Shown piece by piece: positions 61,119 through 64,000 of a DNA stretch of 64,000 bases. This stretch comes from Streptomyces sp. NBC_01231 (GTDB taxonomy: Bacteria; Actinomycetota; Actinomycetes; Streptomycetales; Streptomycetaceae). How positions within the stretch are numbered: position 1 is the first letter of the stretch; each line of letters opens with the position of its first letter. The translations under genes and the position numbers were made by a program. The stretch spans positions 7,440,001-7,504,000 of the forward strand of contig CP108521.1 of the NCBI GenBank assembly GCA_035999765.1, read 5' to 3'. The notes under the pieces are model-generated. The model made no database searches and was not told where the DNA came from. It was given only the letters and a program-made list of their open reading frames with translations.

Positions 61119-61789
61119 CAGTGACCGCCCTCCTCTTCGGGCCCCTTGGCGAACGCCGCCTCGACCTTGTCGACCTCGTCGGTACGCATCATCACGTGCA
61201 CCAGGTCCCCCTCCTGCAGCACCGTCTGCGAGGAGGGCAGCATCGCCTCGCCGAGCCGGGTCAGGAACGCCACCCGCACCCCGGTCTCCTCCTGGAGCCG
61301 GCTGATCCGCTGGCCCACCCAGGACGCGGAGGCGTGCACCTCGGCCAGCTGCACACCACCGGTGGGGTCACGCCACAGCGGCTCCGCGCCCGAGGGGAGC
61401 AGCCGGCGCAGCATCTGGTCGGCCGTCCAGCGGACGGTGGCCACGGTCGGGATGCCGAGCCGCTGGTAGACCTCGGCGCGCCGGGGGTCGTAGATCCGGG
61501 CCGCGACGTTCTCGATACCGAACATCTCGCGGGCCACACGCGCGGCGATGATGTTCGAGTTGTCGCCGCTGGAGACCGAGGCGAACGCTCCGGCCTCCTC
61601 GATGCCCGCCTCGCGCAGGGTGTCCTGGTCGAAGCCGACGCCCGTGACGCGGCGGCCCCCGAACCCGGAGCCCAGTCGTCGGAAGGCGGTGGGGTCATGG
61701 TCGATCACTGCGACCGTGTGCCCCTGTTGCTCCAGGGTCTGGGCGAGAGCGGAACCCACTCTCCCGCAGCCCATGATGACGATGTGCAC
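61118..61789 (-). CDS. TrkA family K+ transport regulator (CeoB-like)
   Basis: This 223-residue paralogue of the downstream TrkA protein has an RCK_N domain with GCGRVGSALAQTLEQQGHTVAVIDHD and an RCK_C domain after about residue 135. The two-gene TrkA pair is conserved in actinobacteria beside an APC-type permease, which here lies divergently upstream. The pair may form a hetero-oligomeric gating ring for that or another transporter (inference). Confidence 0.92.
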   Translation of the reverse strand: MHIVIMGCGRVGSALAQTLEQQGHTVAVIDHDPTAFRRLGSGFGGRRVTGVGFDQDTLREAGIEEAGAFASVSSGDNSNIIAARVAREMFGIENVAARIYDPRRAEVYQRLGIPTVATVRWTADQMLRRLLPSGAEPLWRDPTGGVQLAEVHASASWVGQRISRLQEETGVRVAFLTRLGEAMLPSSQTVLQEGDLVHVMMRTDEVDKVEAAFAKGPEEEGGH

Positions 61790-62185
61790 GACCGTCCTTC
61801 CGGTGTCAAGAGTTACTGCTCAGCCACATCAGGGTCTCAGACAGAGGCCAAAGCTACACACGCCCGGTAGGACGGCGGCACCCCCCTGCACGGTTGCCGC
61901 TGTCCTACCTTCCCGTGCCGGGGCGGTTCAGCGGCGGCTGATGCTGCGGACACTCGCCAGCGTCAGGATGCCGAGGCCGACGAGGGTGGCTGCGGCGCCG
62001 ATCAGCTCCGCGGTCGCGTGCATGGAACCTCCGAGGGGACGGGGACAGGCGGGGTTTGTCATATAGACATGGGGACCGCCGCGGGTGCGGAATCCGCAGC
62101 GTGCGCCCACCTCCAATTCACCCGGGAGGCAGAAGAAGGGTGGCGGGTGGGCGACCTTGTGTTCGACGGCCTACGATCCTCTGTT
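61790..62185. other. Divergent intergenic region trkA/APC permease
   Basis: 396 bases containing the small membrane ORF at 61928-62023 on the minus strand and the permease promoter with -10 TACGAT (62172-62177), eight bases before GTG 62186. The rest shows no clear feature. Confidence 0.4.
61928..62023 (-). CDS. 31-residue single-pass membrane peptide
   Basis: The ORF starts ATG at 62023 with GGAGG four bases upstream. The peptide (MHATAELIGAAATLVGLGIL followed by TLASVRSISRR) is one hydrophobic helix with a basic end. Codon third positions are GC-rich. The good ribosome binding site and the location beside trkA genes suggest a real small gene, perhaps a regulatory subunit like KdpF-type peptides, but function is unknown. 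A longer in-frame extension exists but has no ribosome binding site. Confidence 0.55.
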   Translation of the reverse strand: MHATAELIGAAATLVGLGILTLASVRSISRR

Positions 62186-64000
62186 GTGTCCAAACTGACC
62201 GACGTGCCCAAACGGATTCTGATCGGGCGCGCACTGCGCAGTGATCGGCTCGGGGAAACGCTCCTGCCGAAGCGCATCGCCCTTCCCGTGTTCGCCTCCG
62301 ACCCGCTGTCCTCCGTGGCATACGCGCCGGGAGAGGTGCTGCTGGTCCTGTCCATCGCGGGCGTGTCGGCGTACCACTTCAGCCCCTGGATCGCCCTGGC
62401 GGTCGTGGTGCTGATGTTCACCGTGGTCGCCTCCTATCGACAGAACGTGCACGCCTACCCGAGCGGCGGCGGCGACTACGAGGTGGCCAACACCAACCTC
62501 GGCCCCAGGGCGGGCCTCACGGTCGCCAGCGCCCTGCTCGTCGACTACGTCCTGACCGTCGCGGTCTCCATCGCCTCCGGCATCGAGAACCTCGGCTCCG
62601 CGGTGCCCTTCGTGGTCGAGCACAAGGTGCTCTGCGCGGTCGCGGTGATCGTGCTGCTGACACTGATGAACCTGCGCGGCGTACGGGAGTCGGGCACGCT
62701 GTTCGCGATTCCGACGTACGTCTTCGTCACGGGCGTCTTCCTCATGATCGCGTGGGGTGCGTTCCGCGGGCTGGTGCTCGACGACACCATGCGGGCACCG
62801 ACGGCCGACTACCAGATCAAGCCCGAGCACCAGGGCCTGGCCGGTTTCGCCCTGGTCTTCCTGCTGCTGCGGGCCTTCTCCTCCGGCTGTGCCGCGCTCA
62901 CCGGCGTCGAGGCGATCTCCAACGGCGTTCCGGCGTTCCGCAAGCCCAAGTCGAAGAACGCGGCGACCACGCTCGCGATGATGGGCCTGCTCGCCGTCAC
63001 CATGTTCTGCGGCATCATCGCGCTGGCCGCGGTGACCAAGGTCCGCATGGCCGAGAACCCGGCCACGGACCTCATCCACGACGGCAGCCCGATCGGTGCC
63101 GGCTATGTGCAGAACCCGGTGATCTCCCAGGTCGCCGAGGCGGTCTTCGGCAAGGGCAGCTTCCTGTTCATCGTCCTGGCCGCCGCCACCGCGCTGGTGC
63201 TGTTCCTGGCCGCGAACACCGCGTACAACGGTTTCCCGCTGCTCGGCTCGATCCTCGCCCAGGACCGTTACCTGCCACGCCAGCTGCACACCCGGGGTGA
63301 CCGCCTGGCCTTCTCCAACGGCATCGTGCTGCTGGCGGGCACGGCCATGCTCCTCGTCGTCATCTACGGCGCCGACTCGACCCGGCTGATCCAGCTCTAC
63401 ATCGTCGGCGTGTTCGTGTCGTTCACGCTCAGCCAGACCGGCATGGTCCGCCACTGGAACCGCCATCTGGCCACCGAGAAGGACCAGGCCAAACGCCGCC
63501 ACATGGTCCGCTCCCGGGCGATCAACGCCTTCGGCGCCTTCTTCACCGGCCTGGTGCTGGTCGTCGTCCTCGGCACCAAGTTCACCCACGGCGCGTGGGT
63601 CGCGCTGCTCGGCATGGTGATCTTCTACGCGACGATGACGGCCATCCGTAAGCACTACGACCGGGTGGCCGAGGAGCTCGCCGCTCCCGAGGGGCCGAGC
63701 GACGACATGGTCCGGCCGTCCCGGGTGCACTCGGTCGTCCTGATCTCCAAGATCCACCGACCGGCGCTGCGGGCGCTGGCGTACGCCAAGCTGCTGCGCT
63801 CGGACACCCTGGAGGCGCTCAGCGTCAACGTCGACCCGGTCGAGACCAAGGCGCTGCGCGAGGAGTGGGAGCGGCGCGGGATCGACGTACCGCTGAAGGT
63901 GCTCGACTCGCCGTACCGCGAGATCACGCGGCCGATCATCGAGTACGTGAAGAGCCTGCGCAAGGAGTCGCCGCGGGACGCGGTGTCCGTGATCATCCCC
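62186..64000 (+). CDS. APC family permease (K+/amino acid type), truncated by window end
   Basis: 605 codons are visible; the reading frame is open at the right edge. Twelve or so membrane helices follow an N-terminus with LPVFASDPLSSVAYAPGEVL and YPSGGGDYEVANTNLGPRAG. These are typical of the actinobacterial APC permeases encoded beside trkA pairs, related to KimA-like K+ importers. From about residue 500 a cytoplasmic domain begins (VHSVVLISKIHRPALRALAY). The GTG start fits a leaderless transcript (TACGAT eight bases upstream). Together with the divergent TrkA genes and kdpDE nearby, K+ transport is a reasonable proposal but not proven. Confidence 0.9.
   Translation, partial: MSKLTDVPKRILIGRALRSDRLGETLLPKRIALPVFASDPLSSVAYAPGEVLLVLSIAGVSAYHFSPWIALAVVVLMFTVVASYRQNVHAYPSGGGDYEVANTNLGPRAGLTVASALLVDYVLTVAVSIASGIENLGSAVPFVVEHKVLCAVAVIVLLTLMNLRGVRESGTLFAIPTYVFVTGVFLMIAWGAFRGLVLDDTMRAPTADYQIKPEHQGLAGFALVFLLLRAFSSGCAALTGVEAISNGVPAFRKPKSKNAATTLAMMGLLAVTMFCGIIALAAVTKVRMAENPATDLIHDGSPIGAGYVQNPVISQVAEAVFGKGSFLFIVLAAATALVLFLAANTAYNGFPLLGSILAQDRYLPRQLHTRGDRLAFSNGIVLLAGTAMLLVVIYGADSTRLIQLYIVGVFVSFTLSQTGMVRHWNRHLATEKDQAKRRHMVRSRAINAFGAFFTGLVLVVVLGTKFTHGAWVALLGMVIFYATMTAIRKHYDRVAEELAAPEGPSDDMVRPSRVHSVVLISKIHRPALRALAYAKLLRSDTLEALSVNVDPVETKALREEWERRGIDVPLKVLDSPYREITRPIIEYVKSLRKESPRDAVSVIIP

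Overview
This window comes from a Streptomyces-type actinobacterial chromosome. The base composition is very GC-rich. GTG and TTG starts are frequent, GTGA/ATGA start-stop overlaps are common, and the gene content is core actinobacterial. Markers recognised from the sequence are whiH immediately upstream of hrdB (principal sigma factor), the topoisomerase IV genes parE and parC, the cell-division gene sepH, cutR/cutS, and the dut-DUF3710-OB fold-DUF3159-trkA cluster. I see no prophage, insertion sequence, CRISPR array, tRNA or rRNA. The window looks like conserved central chromosome rather than an accessory island.

Layout. 1-5.4 kb: a glycogen-debranching-like glucosidase (with a TTA codon), a Nudix/NrtR-type regulator and a fused ABC protein. 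5.4-9.7 kb: whiH, hrdB, a secreted trypsin-like protease and a small zinc-ribbon protein. 9.7-15.6 kb: parE, a 950-base non-coding stretch, then a membrane protein/NarL-type two-component operon behind a cluster of TCCACCC boxes. 15.7-24 kb: a central-carbon locus with a DUF485/acetate-type symporter pair, a CitA/DcuS-type two-component system, a sucrase/ferredoxin-like protein, and two divergent citrate synthase paralogues. One paralogue is fused to a helix-turn-helix domain. 24-34.6 kb: two small unknowns, a CobW GTPase, parC, two M16 peptidase-like proteins, a c-di-AMP (ydaO-type) riboswitch controlling an M23 peptidase, a GntR regulator and HPr. 34.7-43.4 kb: a GNAT/acyl-CoA-synthetase fusion, DUF5998, a phosphodiesterase-like protein, thymidine kinase, a VOC protein, a sulfurtransferase and sepH. 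43.7-51.1 kb: an FAD sugar-lactone oxidase, an MFS transporter, coproporphyrin ferrochelatase, inositol monophosphatase and cutRS. 51.5-64 kb: DUF4193, an EcsC-like protein, DUF3093, a thioesterase, dut, DUF3710, a decayed ABC ATPase gene, kdpDE without kdpFABC, an OB-fold protein, DUF3159, two TrkA-type K+ regulators, a 31-residue membrane ORF and an APC permease cut by the window edge.

The most interesting system is at 21.4-23.9 kb. An intact-looking citrate synthase carries an N-terminal MerR/excisionase-like DNA-binding domain. It is divergent from a second citrate synthase across an AT-rich spacer packed with TTGATT/AATCAA boxes, and a similar box lies inside the second gene. This suggests an enzyme that senses its own substrates and regulates the pair. 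A second theme is leaderless transcription: at least eight genes have a TANNNT -10 hexamer placed 6-8 bases before the start codon and no ribosome binding site. A third is short tandem duplication of gene 3' ends (parC, kdpE).
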